From NCBI GenBank assembly GCA_029237695.1, contig CM055279.1, positions 56,121,530 to 56,185,529 of the forward strand: a DNA stretch of 64,000 bases. The letters are read 5' to 3'. Origin of the DNA: Conchocele bisecta. Lineage: Eukaryota; Mollusca; Bivalvia; Lucinida; Thyasiridae. Position numbers and translations under genes: made by a program. This document shows, piece by piece, positions 12,887-24,875 of the stretch (within the stretch, counting starts at the first letter, position 1; every line of letters starts with the position of its first letter). Below the pieces are notes generated by a model that saw nothing but the letters and a program-made list of their open reading frames with translations, searched no databases and had not been told where the DNA came from.

Positions 12887-14536
12887 AACAAGAGCTGTAG
12901 GAGAACAGCATAGCTCGACTACGAGGGTTGTCGATAGCTTGACACATAGCTTGACAAAGAAGGTGGCTGCGGCCTGCATAAAAACCTTAACCAAGGTTGA
13001 CTAAAAACATTAACCAAGGGAAATTAAGTAAGTAATTCAAGGTTAAATGTAGGTCAATGTCAGATATAGGTCAGGGGTTATTGATGTACATCATTAGGAG
13101 ATAACGTTTTCCAAGTATGGTTGCTGTAGGCCCAGGAGTATTCCATATACAAGCTTGAGTAAAAAACGTAACCAAGGGGAGATAACTAAGTAATCCAAGG
13201 ATAAAAGTAGGTCAAGGTCAAATATAGGTCAGGGATTATTGATGTACATCACTAGGAGATGAAGTTGTCCAAGTATGGTTGATGTAGGCCCAGAAGTATT
13301 CCATATACAAGCTTGACCATAAACATTAAGCAAGTAATTCAAGGTTAAATGTAGGTGAAGGTAAAATAAAGGTCAGGGGTTATTGATGTACATCCCTATG
13401 AGAAAAAGTTATCCAAGTATGGTGTCTGTATGCACAATAGTATTCCATCTACAAGCTTGACTAAAACCTTAACCAAGGTTGAGTAAAAACCTTAACCAAG
13501 GGGAATTAAGTAAGTAATTTAAGGTTAAATGTAGGTCAAGGTCAAATATAGGTCAGGGGTTGTTGATGTACATCACTAGGAGATGAAGTTGTCCAAGTAT
13601 GGTTAGTGTAGGGCCATGAGTATTCCATCTACAAGCTTGACTAAAAACCTTAACCAAAGAGAATTAAGTAAGTAATTCAAGAGGAAATGTAGATGAAGGT
13701 CAAAAATAGATCAGGGGTTATTGATGTACATCACTATGAGAAAAGGTTGTCCAAGTATGGTGTCTGTATGCACAATAGTATTCCATGTACAAGCTTGAGT
13801 AAAAAGCTTAACCAAGGTCGAGTAAAAACCTTAATCAAGGGGAATTAAGTAAGTAATTCAAGGTTAAATGTAGGTCAAGGTCAAATATAGGTCAGGGGTT
13901 GTTGATGTACATCACTAGGAGATGAAGTTAGTCCAAGTATGGTTGGTGTAGGGCCAGAGTATTCCATCTACAGCTTGACTAAAAATCGTTAACCAATGGG
14001 GAATTAAGTAATGTAATTCAAGAGGAAATATGTAGGTGAAGGTCAAATATAGATCAGGGGTTGTTGATGTACATCACTAGGAGATGAAGTGTTGTCCAAG
14101 TATGGATGGGTGTAGGGCCTAGTAGTATTCCATATAGAAGGTTGACTAAAAACTTAACAAAAGGAATTAAGTAAGTAATTCAAAGGGGTTATTGATGTAC
14201 ATACCTATGAGAAAAGGTTGTCGAAGTATGGTGTCTGGATGCACAATAGTATTCAATGTACAAGCTTGAAAAAAAATCTTAACCAAGGTTGACTAAAAAG
14301 CTTAACCAAGGGGAATTAAGTAAGTAATTCAAGAGGAAATGTAGGTCAAGGTCAAATATAGATGAGGGGTTATTGATGTGCATCACTAGGAGATGAAGTT
14401 GTCCAAGTATGGTGGGTGTAGGGCCAGTAGTATTGCATATGCAAGCTTGACTAAAAACCTTAACCAAGGTTGACTAAAAACGCCGACGCCGGGGTGACAA
14501 CATAAGCTCTACTTATTCTTCGAATAGTCGAGCTAA
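12887..14536 (+). mobile_element. P4 pearl/Helentron-like element, copy a
   Basis: Starts AACAAGAGCTGTAGGAGAAC, then TAGCTCGACTAC. It holds about nine cores of 120-210 bp ('ggggttattgatgtacatc', 'gtccaagtatggt', 'accttaaccaagg'). It ends GCCGACGCCGG and a hairpin AGCTCTACTTATTC-TTC-GAATAGTCGAGCT followed by AAAAA. The 3' arm mirrors the subterminal TAGCTCGACTA. Each core has AGGTCAAGGTCA plus a further AGGTCA on the plus strand. Units near 13920-14130 show clustered one-base indels. Confidence 0.75.
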
Positions 14537-14905
14537 AAATTAATTAATATTCCTAATTATTCAGACACTGACAAAAGTAATTAATTAAAAGTGTCTGGAA
14601 ATATACGGTAAATACGGTAATGTGTAACAATGAGCCACTCCAATGTTAAAACGTTCCGGCACCACTGATTGAATTTAACTTGAAGTATACCTAAATTTGA
14701 TGATGATGGGCACCGCATAAAGTCCATTGACATAACATGTATTATGTAACAATTGTCAGCACAAATGGGTCGCAGAATGCAGGCAATTGTATCTTTATTT
14801 CAATTTTTTACGGGGGAGCATGCCCCCGGACCCTCCTAGCACACTCTGTTGCTGCGCTCGGTCGATCTGTGGGTAATTTTTTTCAGACCTCTGGCGGCGC
14901 CTATG

Positions 14906-15613
14906 ATGTTATTATCGTATTATAAAGGTAAAATGGCAATTGTAAAGACGGAAAAGTCATTCAACTATTCGAGAATGGATTTGCGCCTGAATAGCTCACT
15001 TTCAAAAACCTATGGCTCAGATGAGGTAAAAAATGCCTTAAATGGGGACATTATGAGTGTGACATATATGATCTAGCTTTCACCTTTCATCTATGAGACT
15101 ATGTCATGCATTAGTTCTACAGCCCAAAATGGCCAAACTGCACATCATTCTGTATCAGGGCTTCGAAAATTTCAGAATGCCCATCGGTCCAAGAGTCCAG
15201 ACGTAACACTGTCGGCCGTTGTCGGAGCAGACCCCCCCCCCCCCCTATTAAAAACTTTAACCGAAATTTCGAAGTTTAAACAAAGTACAGACATAATGGG
15301 ATAAATGTTGTATTGGGATAAATAAATCGTGTTTATAAACAACAAAAGTGGACAAAATTGTGTATGCACCGGGTCACGTGGTGTGCCTAAATAGCGCAAA
15401 GACAGAAAAAATGCGAAACGACAGAGACGAATCGTGATGCCGATTGATTGCAGGTAAATTTTCGGTAGACTAAAATAAATTAAAATTTTACAAGTCTGTC
15501 TTGTTTCGTTTTATATTTATTCCTCTCTGCCGGTTTGCCAAGCCGGTAAGTTGCCTTTGTGAATAACGACAAAATATTTTGTTGTGCAATTTCAATAATA
15601 ATCGAATGACGGA
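14906..15613. other. Gene-free interval
   Basis: A C-rich homopolymer (about 15 C at 15231-15245) is the only distinctive feature. No coding similarity is seen. Confidence 0.5.
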
Positions 15614-15868
15614 CAGGGCCGTAGCCAGACCTAAAAATGAGACGAGGCGAAACAAATATTGTGAACAAGCGAGCGCAAAGCGCGACGTGCACCGCTGACG
15701 CGGGGGAGGGGGAGTTTGGGGGTCATCCCCGAAGAAAATTTTGACATCTAGATCGTCATAGACGCGATTTCCCGGCACTTAGATCACCGGATACGGCATT
15801 AAATAAAAAAATAAAAAATCGGCAAAATCTGAGACGAGGCGGCTGACTCATCCTGGCTACGGGCCTGA
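15614..15868. mobile_element. Small hAT MITE
   Basis: Terminal inverted repeats CAGGGCCGTAGCCAG (left) and the complement of CAGGCCCGTAGCCAG (right) differ at one base. TGACGGACA occurs at both junctions, overlapping the element ends, consistent with the 8-bp duplications of hAT elements. At about 255 bp it has no coding capacity. Confidence 0.75.
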
Positions 15869-17337
15869 CGGACAACATAGAAAAAAAATGTGTTATATAC
15901 CCACTCGTAATTCATTGCTAATTGTGCTATTATCACTGTTCACACCGACTTCAAAATTAATTGTCGGCCTGTACAATTGAATTAACATTTGGTCGAGTTC
16001 AAAGTACATCTGTGGTGTGATTTAGCACTTCAATTGATCCCTAATCCCTGATCCCTAATGAGTCACGCTTTTAACACGACAGACGTACCTCGTCGTTTAT
16101 TAAAATGTTTGCGAATTGTAGATCACGTGAGCCGGCTCATCAGGATCTGCGGCATTCCTACGTACATGTACATTTTATATACACCAAAATAACCCCTAAT
16201 ACAGCGTAATGTAACAGTTCCTAACTTAATATGGAATAGCCCGGGCCGATAGTCCGTGTCAGTTACTTGGGGTTAAATATTACGAACACAGATAAACACA
16301 GTGCATGGTTTTTTTATTTTATTTTAACATCATCAGAAATGGCGAGTCTAGGAACTCTCGTATCTTTACCATTTTACGCTGAAGCCAGTCTATTCCAGTC
16401 ACTAATCCGCTATACACCTGTCTCACGCGTGTGTTAAGAAAAATCGATACTTGGAGAAACTGAATACACAGCGAGCTGCACACTGGTTTAACACGGATAT
16501 GGCCCGCGGATATGTGTCATAAATTACTTGGTGGTCAAAACCGGTAAATTTACAAGGTTTATAGCGAAATAGCAGCCGACTGGCAATTTTTCTCGGACCG
16601 ATTTTTAAGACTAGTTTTCAAATCTCAATCGGTCTGAGAGTTCAAAAATCGGTCCAGAACCGGAAAACTGAAAATTTTAGAAACCCTGCTGTATGGTAAA
16701 ATGTGCATACTGTAAACACAAATCTAACTGTTTCTGCTTCAGCCCTGCATACCAGCATGTCAATGCATGGTAATAATCTGTCTCATCAGGACCTAGAGTT
16801 GATGAACATCTTATGATCGTTCAAAAAATTACTCTACACATTTTCTAATTAATTGTAGTATGTGCCAGATAATTAGGGGCACGCACCATGGTGCACAATT
16901 GTCGATAAAGTTGGACTCACCTCATATACAGAGTTGAGTCCAATCATAGTTCCGAGTACATAACTCTAATTACATTACATTGCATTACATAAGCGTTATG
17001 ATGGAGTAGTCTTTCCAAATGTTTGCTTTCTACTTTGTGGAGAGTGACCTAAGAAGTTTGCTAATACACACTTTTTAGGTAAGTTTATGGTACTGTTTTT
17101 GTGTCAAATTGTAGAATTGTCTCTCAAAAACAATATAGTGAAGTATGAACGTCAACATGTAAATGCTATTATGCACATTTTTACTGTGTAGTGTGGACTA
17201 GCGATATAGTGCAACCTGTTGCCTATAAAGCGGAAAACGTGCAGCTAGTCCAATCACTACTAAACATAAATATCCAAAATGGCCCATTAAGAGAATAATA
17301 TTCCCAAAATGTCAAAACTTCCACACTACAGATTGCT
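15869..17337. other. Gene-free interval
   Basis: Mostly unique, AT-rich sequence. I recognise no gene, terminus or tandem repeat. Confidence 0.45.
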
Positions 17338-17803
17338 TTGGCCACTCACATTATCTGTTGTTTACATATGGACACTCACAGTATCTGTTGTTTACATATG
17401 GACACACACAGTATCTGTTGTTTACATATGGACACTCACAGTATCTGTTGTTTACATATGGCCACACACAGTATCTGTTGTTTACATATGGACACACACA
17501 GTATCTGTTGTTTACATATGGCCACACACAGTATCTGTTGTTTACATATGGACACACACAGTATCTGTTGTTTACATATGGCCACACACAGTATCTGTTG
17601 TTTACATATGGACACTCACAGTATCTGTTGTTTACATATGGCCACACACAGTATCTGTTGTTTACATATGGCCACACACAGTATCTGTTGTTTACATATG
17701 GACACTCACAGTATCTGTTGTTTACATATGGCCACACACAGTATCTGTTGTTTACATATGGCCACACACAGTATCTGTTGTTTACATATGGACACACACA
17801 GTA
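17338..17803 (+). repeat. 30-bp minisatellite, about 15.5 units
   Basis: Perfect 30-bp periodicity built on ATCTGTTGTTTACATATGG plus a variable GACACTCACA / GACACACACA / GCCACACACA segment. Only these three variants occur, and the last units follow a 90-bp higher-order pattern (CTC, CAC, CAC types). Because 30 is a multiple of three and no stop falls inside, all three forward frames and one reverse frame stay open for about 150-170 codons. That is a repeat effect and not evidence of a gene. Confidence 0.95.
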
Positions 17804-19235
17804 CTGAGTAAATATGCTGCAGTTTAGAAAATCATCTATATACACAAATATCACACGGACAGATACTAAAGGGTAGACAAGCCATTGATTTTAACCCAAA
17901 TAAAGCCTACCAGCCAAGTGGATAGGCATGTATTCTCCCACTACTGGTAAGGTAGCAGTGACCAGTTAGCCGCCAGTTTCGTATAATGGCACCGGTGAAA
18001 TTTATAAATATTACACTTTCTGCTGATTAAAATTCATTTTAATTGTTTAATGAATTTTTTGTAGTTGATTTTGTATTTTATTCAGATTTTACATCGTATT
18101 AATTAATGAATGCTCATTCCAGGGCCATCTGACCTGCTCCCATTGATCAGAAATGGGCAAATACGAATTGAGGGTATGTTGTGACAAAAACTGATCAAAA
18201 CAACAGATTTTTCTGGGAGTTTCAAACAAGAATTTATTTCAGAGAAAACTCATGGATGGGAACTGGTTTGCACCATGATAGTACCTTTGCCTCTGGATGA
18301 TGATTGAGAACACATACAACATTCAATCTGTAGTTCCGCAAGTAGCGTGGCACGGCATGGTTTTAAAGTGAATATTTTACCTCAGAATTGGACAATTTTA
18401 AAGAGGCTGCACCAAGATATTTCACATTCCTGCATAGGTAAGGAGCGCTAATAGAGCAGCATATTTGTGTTTATGTAAAAGCTTCTAGTGTGTCTAGGTC
18501 ACAAATGTCGAACTCATATTGCTGTCTGCCCACTTATTTGGAATATTGAATTAAATACATACTGTCCGAGGGCGTGAAATTGATAATTTTAAATTAACTG
18601 GTCACTGCCCCCTAATCTATCAAGTATCACCACACAGTATGCAAATAGTTTGTCAACAAATCAGTCCAGGGCATCTACAACCAGCGTAGATTCAGTAATA
18701 TTTATACCCTCAAACCGAGAGATTATCAGCCGTATGGATTTCATACACTGTTCATCATTCAGTCACGGACATTATGTCAATGATTGAATGCTGAAACGTG
18801 TACCCTAATGTAAGCCTAGACTGGTGGTGTATATTTCGCATACCAATACATTCCCTGTCAGTGGCACAAATGGTCTAGAAAGCTGATTGCCTATTATGAA
18901 TGACTCCAGCTCAGCAGATCACAAGTCTAATAACGATACTAAACCAGCTGAGAAGATAATCAGATCAATAACACCACAGTTTTGCTTGGCTACAACTACA
19001 TCTGCTCACTTGCGAACCAACAGTGCCCAATTCAAAACCTTTATCTGTGGCTGTTGTGTGGTGTAGGTAAAGTTTACCACTGCACATAAACACTAAATAG
19101 CAGAATGTTTTATTGCTCCAGCTAACATACCCCTCACATTGAAGAGCAGATATTTGGCAGGCAATACCATGATGCAAACCAATCATAGACCACAGCACAG
19201 CTCTCACTGACTTTGCAGAATAACTAGAAATGGAC
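17804..19235. other. Gene-free interval
   Basis: No coding similarity, tandem repeat or transposon terminus is recognised. Confidence 0.45.
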
Positions 19236-20706
19236 GCTTGTCGACAAGCTCATGTGTATCCCCCTCCCCAGATACACAAGTAGTTTGAAAAATGGTGTTC
19301 GAGTTATGCTCCGGAGACAAAATCAGTGACGGGAAAAACAAAGGAAGATAACTAAAAAATTAGTGATGCAAGAGTTGTCATTCTTGCGGGACACACCTTT
19401 AGGGTTGTGGTCTATGCATGTGTGAAGTTTCATGAAAATATTCCAAAGGGTGTTCGAGTTATGCTCCAGACACGAAATCAGTGCACGAAACAACAAAGGG
19501 AGATAACTAAGAAATTAACGACGCAAGAGTTGTCATTCTTATGTGCGACACACCTTTGGGTCGTCTTCTATGCATGTGTGAAGTTTAATAAACTAGAAAA
19601 TGTGTTCATAGAACACGGATGTCCCACATATCGCTTTGATAATAAATGAGGCCAAATTGCAAGTCAAAATTTTCTTTTACCTGAGCGTTAAAGTTTTTGA
19701 AGCACCAAGTATGTGACCTTGACCCTGGGCTTGGCGGGGGCAGGACAAACGTGGATTTGGCACAGGGCGGTAGAGGACCATTAGAGCAATGCATATATGA
19801 AATATGAAGCTGATCCGTGAAAGAAAACAGAAATTATAAGATATTTACCTGAGCGTTAAAGTTTTTGAAGCACTAAGTATATGATGTTAACCCTGGGCTT
19901 GGCGGGGGCGGGACGAACGTGGATTTGGCACAGGGCGGTAGAGGACCATTAGAGCAACTCATATATGAAATATGAAGTTGATCCCTGAATGTAAAGAAAA
20001 ATTATAAGATATTTACCTGAGCATTAAAGTTTTTGAAGCACCAAGTATGTGACCTTGACCCTGGGATTGGCGGGGGCAGGACGAACGTGGATTTGGCACA
20101 GGGCGGTAGAGGACCATTAGAGCAATGCGTATATGAAATATGAAGATGATCCATGAAAGAAAACAGAAATTATAAGATATTTACCCGAGCGTTAAAGTTT
20201 TTGAAGCACTAAGTATGTGACCTTGACCCTGGGCTTGGCGGGGGCAGGACGAACGTGGATTTGGCACAGGGCGGTAGACGACCATTAGAGCAACGCGTAT
20301 ATGAAATATGAAGTTGATCCGTGAATGGAAATAAAAATTATAAGATATTTACCTGAGCGTTAAAGTTTTTGAAGCACCAAGTATGTGACCTTGACCCTGG
20401 GATTGGTGGGGCAGGACGAACGTGGATTTGGCACAGGGCGGTAGAGGACCATTAGAGCAATGCGTATATGAAATATGAAGATGATCCATGATCCATGAAA
20501 GAAAACAGAAAGTATAAGATATTTACCCAAGCGTTAATGTTTTTGAAGCACTAAGTATGTGACCTTGACCCTGGGCTTGACGGGGGCAGAACGAAAGTGG
20601 ATTTGGCACAGGGCGGTAGACGACCATTAGAGCAATGCGTATATGCGTGTTCGAGTTATGCTCTGGATACAAAATCAGAGCACGAAACAACAAAGGGAGA
20701 TAAGTA
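19236..20706 (+). mobile_element. P8 element with a substituted core array (P8b)
   Basis: The 5' part has 'tgtatccccctccccagatacac' (palindromic) and two P8 cores ('agttgtcattctt', 'tatgcatgtgtgaagtt', 'gttcgagttatgctcc'). From about 19640 to 20640 the cores switch to an unrelated type of about 170 bp, repeated six times ('gaccttgaccctgggcttgg', 'acgtggatttggcacaggg'). P8 sequence then resumes in mid-core at 'gtgttcgagttatgctctgg' (20647), so this looks like a core swap or an insertion within a core. Confidence 0.6.
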
Positions 20707-21473
20707 AACAAGAATTCCGCGGAATCAGATGCCTCGCCTTGTCCCGCCTTGACCTCGAGCCTGGGCCCGAAAGCAATTTTCACTGGCCCGAACATATTAT
20801 ACAATTATTGACTAGTGAACCATAGAATATCAGATTATATTCTATGGCTCACTAGTCAATAATTGTTTTATTATATGATAATAGTCTGTATATAGCACTT
20901 ACGACCTTATGCTACTAGACAAAAATTGAAAAAGAATTTGAAGAAAAAAAATGAAAAAAAAAAATGGAAAAAAAGTTTAAAAATTAAAAATAATAATGCT
21001 TGCTACTGGAGCCCAGAATTTTTTTTTAATAGTCCTATATTTATCTACATATATCTGCACAGGTCCACATAATGCCACAATATTTTCAACACAGTTTACG
21101 GAAATGTAATATAATCATTTACCTGTATAAATTACCTGTAAGTGGTCAGTGGTCAGTTGCACATGCTAGCACATGCACAGGTGAATAGTCCTGTATATAG
21201 CACTTACGACCTTCTGCTACTGGACAAAAATTGAAAAATAATTTGAAAAAAAAAATGAAAAAAAAAAAATGAATAAAAATAATGCTTGCTACTGGAGCCC
21301 AGATTTTTTTTCCAGTCAAATTGAAAATAATGAAGTAATGAATAATAAAAATAATGCTTGCTATTGGAGACCAGATTTTTTTTAATAGTCCTATATTTAT
21401 CTACATATATCTGCAGAGGTCCACATAATGCCACAATATTTTCAACACAGTACCCAATGTAGTGATTTACCTG
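20707..21473 (+). mobile_element. P9 pearl-like element, copy a
   Basis: Starts AACAAGAATTCCGCGGAATC (palindromic), as at 60807. A near-perfect hairpin of 30-bp arms with a 6-nt loop lies at 20801-20866. Two units of about 300 bp follow ('tatatagcacttacgacctt' at 20890 and 21195; 'ggtccacataatgccacaat' at 21062 and 21418) with A-rich tracts between them. No 3' hairpin is clearly seen. P8-type sequence begins afterwards. Confidence 0.55.
20801..20866. repeat. Hairpin with 30-bp arms
   Basis: ACAATTATTGACTAGTGA begins the left arm (20801-20830). The loop is CAGATT, and the right arm (20837-20866) is its complement with one mismatch. The second copy at 60899-60964 keeps the stem, with its mismatch at a different position. 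Confidence 0.9.
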
Positions 21474-22340
21474 TATAAATTACCTGGCCAGCAGTGGTCA
21501 AGCAGTGGACATCTGCACATGCTAGCCCATGCTTAGCACATGGTTCTCCCAGTTTCTATTGTTCTCTCTACAGGTAAGGTGTACAGAGCTCACGAGAAAA
21601 GGTATACAGAGCAGACGAGAAAACAGGTCTTCATGCATTATTGTCCAGTTTGTAGAGTGCGCAAAACAAAAAAGGGAGATAACTGAAAAATTAGCTACGC
21701 AAGAGTTGTCATTCTTGTGCGCGACACACCTCCGGGTCGTGGTCTATGCATGTGTGAAGTTTCATGAAAATATTCCAAAGGGTGGTCGAGTTATGCTCCG
21801 GACAGGAAATCAGTGAGTGAAAACAAAAAAGGGAGATAACTCAAAAATTAGCTATGCAAGAGTTGTCATTCTTGTGCACGACACACCTTCGGTTCGTGGT
21901 CTAATTGAATGTGTTAAGTTTCATAAAATATTCCAAAGGGTGGTCGAGTTATGGTCAATCAGTGCGCAAAACAAAAAAGGGAGATAACTAAAAAATTAGC
22001 TATGCAAGAGTTGTCATTCTTGTGTGCGACACACCTTCGGGTCGTGGTCTATGCATGTGTAAAGTTTCATGAAAATATTCCAAAGGGTGGTGGAGTTATG
22101 CTCCGGACACGAAATCAGTGCGAGAAACAAAAAAGGGAGATAACTCAAAAATTAGCTACGCAAGAGTTGTCATTCTTGCGCGCGACACACCTTCGGGTCG
22201 TGGTCTATGCATGTGTGAAGTTTCATGAAAATATTCCAAAGGGTGTTCGAGTTATGCTCCGGACAAGAAGTGTCTGCGGCGGACGCGGACGCAGCGCGCT
22301 GTCAAATCCATAGTATCCCCCGACGGAGTCCGGGGGATAC
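21474..22340 (+). mobile_element. P8 unit, copy 1 of an 865-bp direct duplication
   Basis: Contains 'ggtcaagcagtggacat', a 'caggtaaggtgtacagagc' leader and four P8 cores of about 150-170 bp. A 3' segment rich in GGACGCGG is followed by the hairpin GTATCCCCCGA...CGGGGGATAC at 22313-22340. The 5' word GTATCCCCCTCCCC of the copy near 19257 mirrors this arm. Confidence 0.7.
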
Positions 22341-23205
22341 AATTACCTGTGGTAAACAGTGGTCAAGCACTGGACATTTGCACATGCTAGCCCATGCTAG
22401 CACATGGTTCTCCCAGTCTCTATTGTTCTCTGTACAGGTAAGGTGTACAGAGCACACGAGAAAAGGTGTACAGAGCAGACAAGAAAACAGGTTTTCATGC
22501 ATTATTGTCCAGTTTGTAGAGTGCGCAAAACAAAAAAGGGAGATAACTAAAAAATTAGCTACGCAAGAGTTGTCATTCTTGTGCGCGACACACCTCCGGG
22601 TCGTGGTCTATGCATGTGTGAAGTTTCATGAAAATATTCCAAAGGGTGGTCGAGTTATGCTCCGGACAGGAAATCAGTGAGCGAAAACAAAAAAGGGAGA
22701 TAACTAAAATATTAGCTATGCAAGAGTTGTCATTCTTGTGCACGACACACCTTCGATTCGTGGTCTAATTGAATGTGTTAAGTTTCATAAAAATATTCCA
22801 AAGGGTGGTCGAGTTATGGTCAATCAGTGCGCGAAACAAAAAAGGGAGATAACTCAAAAATTAGCTATGCAAGAGTTGTCATTCTTGTGCGCGACACACC
22901 TTCGGGTCGTGGTCTATGCATGTGTGAAGTTTCATGAAAATATTCCAAAGGGTGGTGGAGTTATGCTCCGGACACGAAATCAGTGCGCGAAACAAAAAAG
23001 GGAGATAACTCAAAAATTAGCTACGCAAGAGTTGTAATTCTTGTGCGCGACACACCTTCGGGTCGTGGTCTATGCATGTGTGAAGTTTCATGAAAATATT
23101 CCAAAGGGTGTTCGAGTTATGCTCCGGACAAGAAGTGTCTGCGGCGGACGCGGACGCGGCGCGCTGTCAAATCCATAGTATCCCCCTACGGAGTCCGGGG
23201 GATAC
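22341..23205 (+). mobile_element. P8 unit, copy 2 of the 865-bp direct duplication
   Basis: Repeats the preceding unit at a constant offset of 865 bp from 'gtggtcaagc' (21494/22359) to the terminal hairpin (22313/23178). Only scattered substitutions are seen (for example 'cccccgacgg' versus 'ccccctacgg' in the hairpin loop). Confidence 0.75.
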
Positions 23206-23870
23206 AATTACGTTATCTGTCGTCAACTAGTCACCAATTAAGCAAGAAACTAGAGAAAGTGAGCAGAGGCTCACGGATACCCCCGGCCGACGCCTGGACC
23301 GACAAACAAAAACTGTGACGCAAATATTTAAAAAACACAAATTACTAAGAAAATATACCTTGACCTTGGACATGAAGGCCGCACGGGTGTGGTATGGAAT
23401 GAAAATATGGATGAAGATAAGGAAGTATAATTTTTATGAAGTTTGAAGTCAATCCAGACAGACAGACGGAATGACGAAAAATATATACCCTTCGACATAC
23501 TTCTTATACCGTGGTATAATCAGTGACATGTACCCCTCAAAAACTTTAATGCAAAAAAAACTTCAATGCAAAATTCTAAGCCATAGGTGCTGCATGGGTG
23601 CCGATTAATGGTTACAGAGCTAGTGGGTACACAAAAAAAACTTGCAAATTTTGAAGAAAAAAAATCATTTGACCTTGGGCACAGGCGTCGCATGAGTGGG
23701 CACAGAATGAAACTATGGATGATGACTAATTAGCATATGAAGTTTCAAGCCAATCCGACCAATGGTTGCCGAGATGGCAGGTGCCCGAAAATCTCTGATG
23801 GACGGGGCGGGGTGGACAGGGTGGCGACTATATGTACCCCAAAATGTTTTTCAGGTACATAATTATCAAA
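23206..23870 (+). mobile_element. P10 pearl-like element fragments
   Basis: A subterminal 'ggctcacggatacccccggcc' is followed by cores carrying 'accttgaccttggacatgaa' and 'ttgaccttgggcacagg'. Each core ends with the common 'gaatgaaa(a/c)tatggatga...tgaagttt' tail, then short GACAGACAGACGG and GGACGGGGCGG tracts. Two different core types are joined. Confidence 0.5.
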
Positions 23871-23966
23871 TATTCACCAAATAAACAAATACAGAATTAT
23901 GAATCACATGAAAATATGGCTTTATGTCGTGACAAGTGAAAACACAAATCTATCTGCAATAACCCA

Positions 23967-24420
23967 TGACGTTTGTTTGTTTGTTTGTTGGGGTTTAACG
24001 GCCTATCAACAGCCAAGGTCATTTAAGGCCGGGTCAATGGGTTTAGTATTAAATCCGATATATTACCTGTACAAGTATATGTACATGTTCAAGTACATGT
24101 ACAAATGGGGAGAAAATCCCAAAATCAGAACTGAATATTTACAATAACAAAACTATATATTCAGCCCTGAAATCAGAATAATCCTGATCTGATGTCAGGT
24201 CCTCGCCACACCAGAATCACTTGGCCCCTCCCAAAAGCAGTAGGATCAGTAATAATCTTATTACTTTTATTCAATAACCCAATTCAATTCCCAGGTAACT
24301 AAAGAGCCAAAGATAAAAACGTACCTGAGGGCCAAACCAGGCAAATCGTAATTCCTATAAGGAGGAACCCATACTTGTTAATTTACGCCGTCTCATTCGC
24401 CCGACTACCACCCACACACC
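23967..24420 (-). mobile_element. SINE-like repeat
   Basis: On the minus strand the sequence runs into CCGTTAAACCCCAACAAACA and (AAAC)n, the typical 3' tail of invertebrate tRNA-derived SINEs (plus-strand 'gtttgtttgtttgttggggt' at 23972). The adjacent 24115-24400 resembles 6775-7060. A second tail lies at 47784. Confidence 0.5.
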
Positions 24421-24540
24421 TGAATCTAATCAGCAGATGCTCAATCAATACACAACCTCAATACACAGCATTGGTGTGTCATGTGTGGTGTGTGTCCGGC
24501 CACAGGTTGAAGTGACGACCATGGTCTATAAATACATTTA

Positions 24541-24875
24541 ATATACAAACTAGAATGGCTGCGGCCAGAATGTCGCACCCGCCGAGGAATAGAATGGATA
24601 ATATATGCATGATGGTATGGTGTTTTATAGCTCAGTGACTTGTAAATTAAGACATTTAGAGCTGAGAATACACGTACATACTTTAACGCAATGTTTACAA
24701 AAACTTTAACGCAAACTTCTAAGACATTTGACCTTGACCTTGGGCATGTGGGCAGCATGGGTATTCCGCACAATGAATATTTGGAGGATGGTAAACATGC
24801 ATATGAAGTTTCAAGTAAATGAGAGAAGCGGTTGAGGAGATATAACATACGTAAAAACTTTGAACGCAAAGTTTA
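24541..24875 (+). repeat. P11 core, copy a
   Basis: 'atggctgcggccagaatgtcgc' start and one core with 'ttgaccttgaccttgggcat', 'atgaatatttggagg' and 'gcggttgaggagatataaca'. It is very similar to 35160-35310. Confidence 0.6.

Larger units (their letters stand above)
9180..14617. mobile_element. Mariner-like element with 27-bp TIRs, enlarged by nested pearl elements
   Basis: CCGTATTTACCGTAAATTTC begins at 9180, and its near-complement ends at 14617 (about 25 of 27 bases match). Both ends are flanked by TA (9178-9179, 14618-14619), the target of Tc1/mariner elements. Inside, 'ttttcggaca' words recur at 9214, 9256, 9297 and 12855. No transposase is visible. Removing the P1 and P4 insertions leaves roughly 1.7 kb, so the original was probably non-autonomous. 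A pogo-like end (CAGTGCGACCCCG at 9461) may be a further fragment inside it. Confidence 0.6.
7280..14905 (+). mobile_element. Decayed hAT element, inflated by nested insertions
   Basis: CATAGGCGCCGC at 7280 is matched by its exact complement ending at 14905. Inside lies a hAT transposase pseudogene (7717-9176). The 3' flank (14810-14905) has the 'gggggagcatgcccccgg' style common near hAT ends. A mariner-like element (9180-14617) with two nested pearl-like elements sits directly after the transposase stop codon. I see no clear 8-bp target duplication, so the outer boundaries are an inference. Confidence 0.45.

Noticed and set aside
7280..14905. 8-bp target duplication for the large hAT element
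   Set aside because: The flanks (tgtgctat and atgttatt) do not match well enough; I leave the duplication unclaimed.
17338..17803. CRISPR-like array of regularly spaced repeats
   Set aside because: There are no unique spacers: the whole 30-bp unit repeats with only three variants, and the sequence is eukaryotic.
17309..17854. Four overlapping open frames of 149-172 codons
   Set aside because: They are forced by a stop-free 30-bp tandem repeat. They occur on both strands and show no signal peptide or domain.
20941..21340. Poly(A) runs as retrogene or LINE tails
   Set aside because: The A-rich tracts are internal parts of the repeated P9 unit, with no upstream coding sequence or target duplication.
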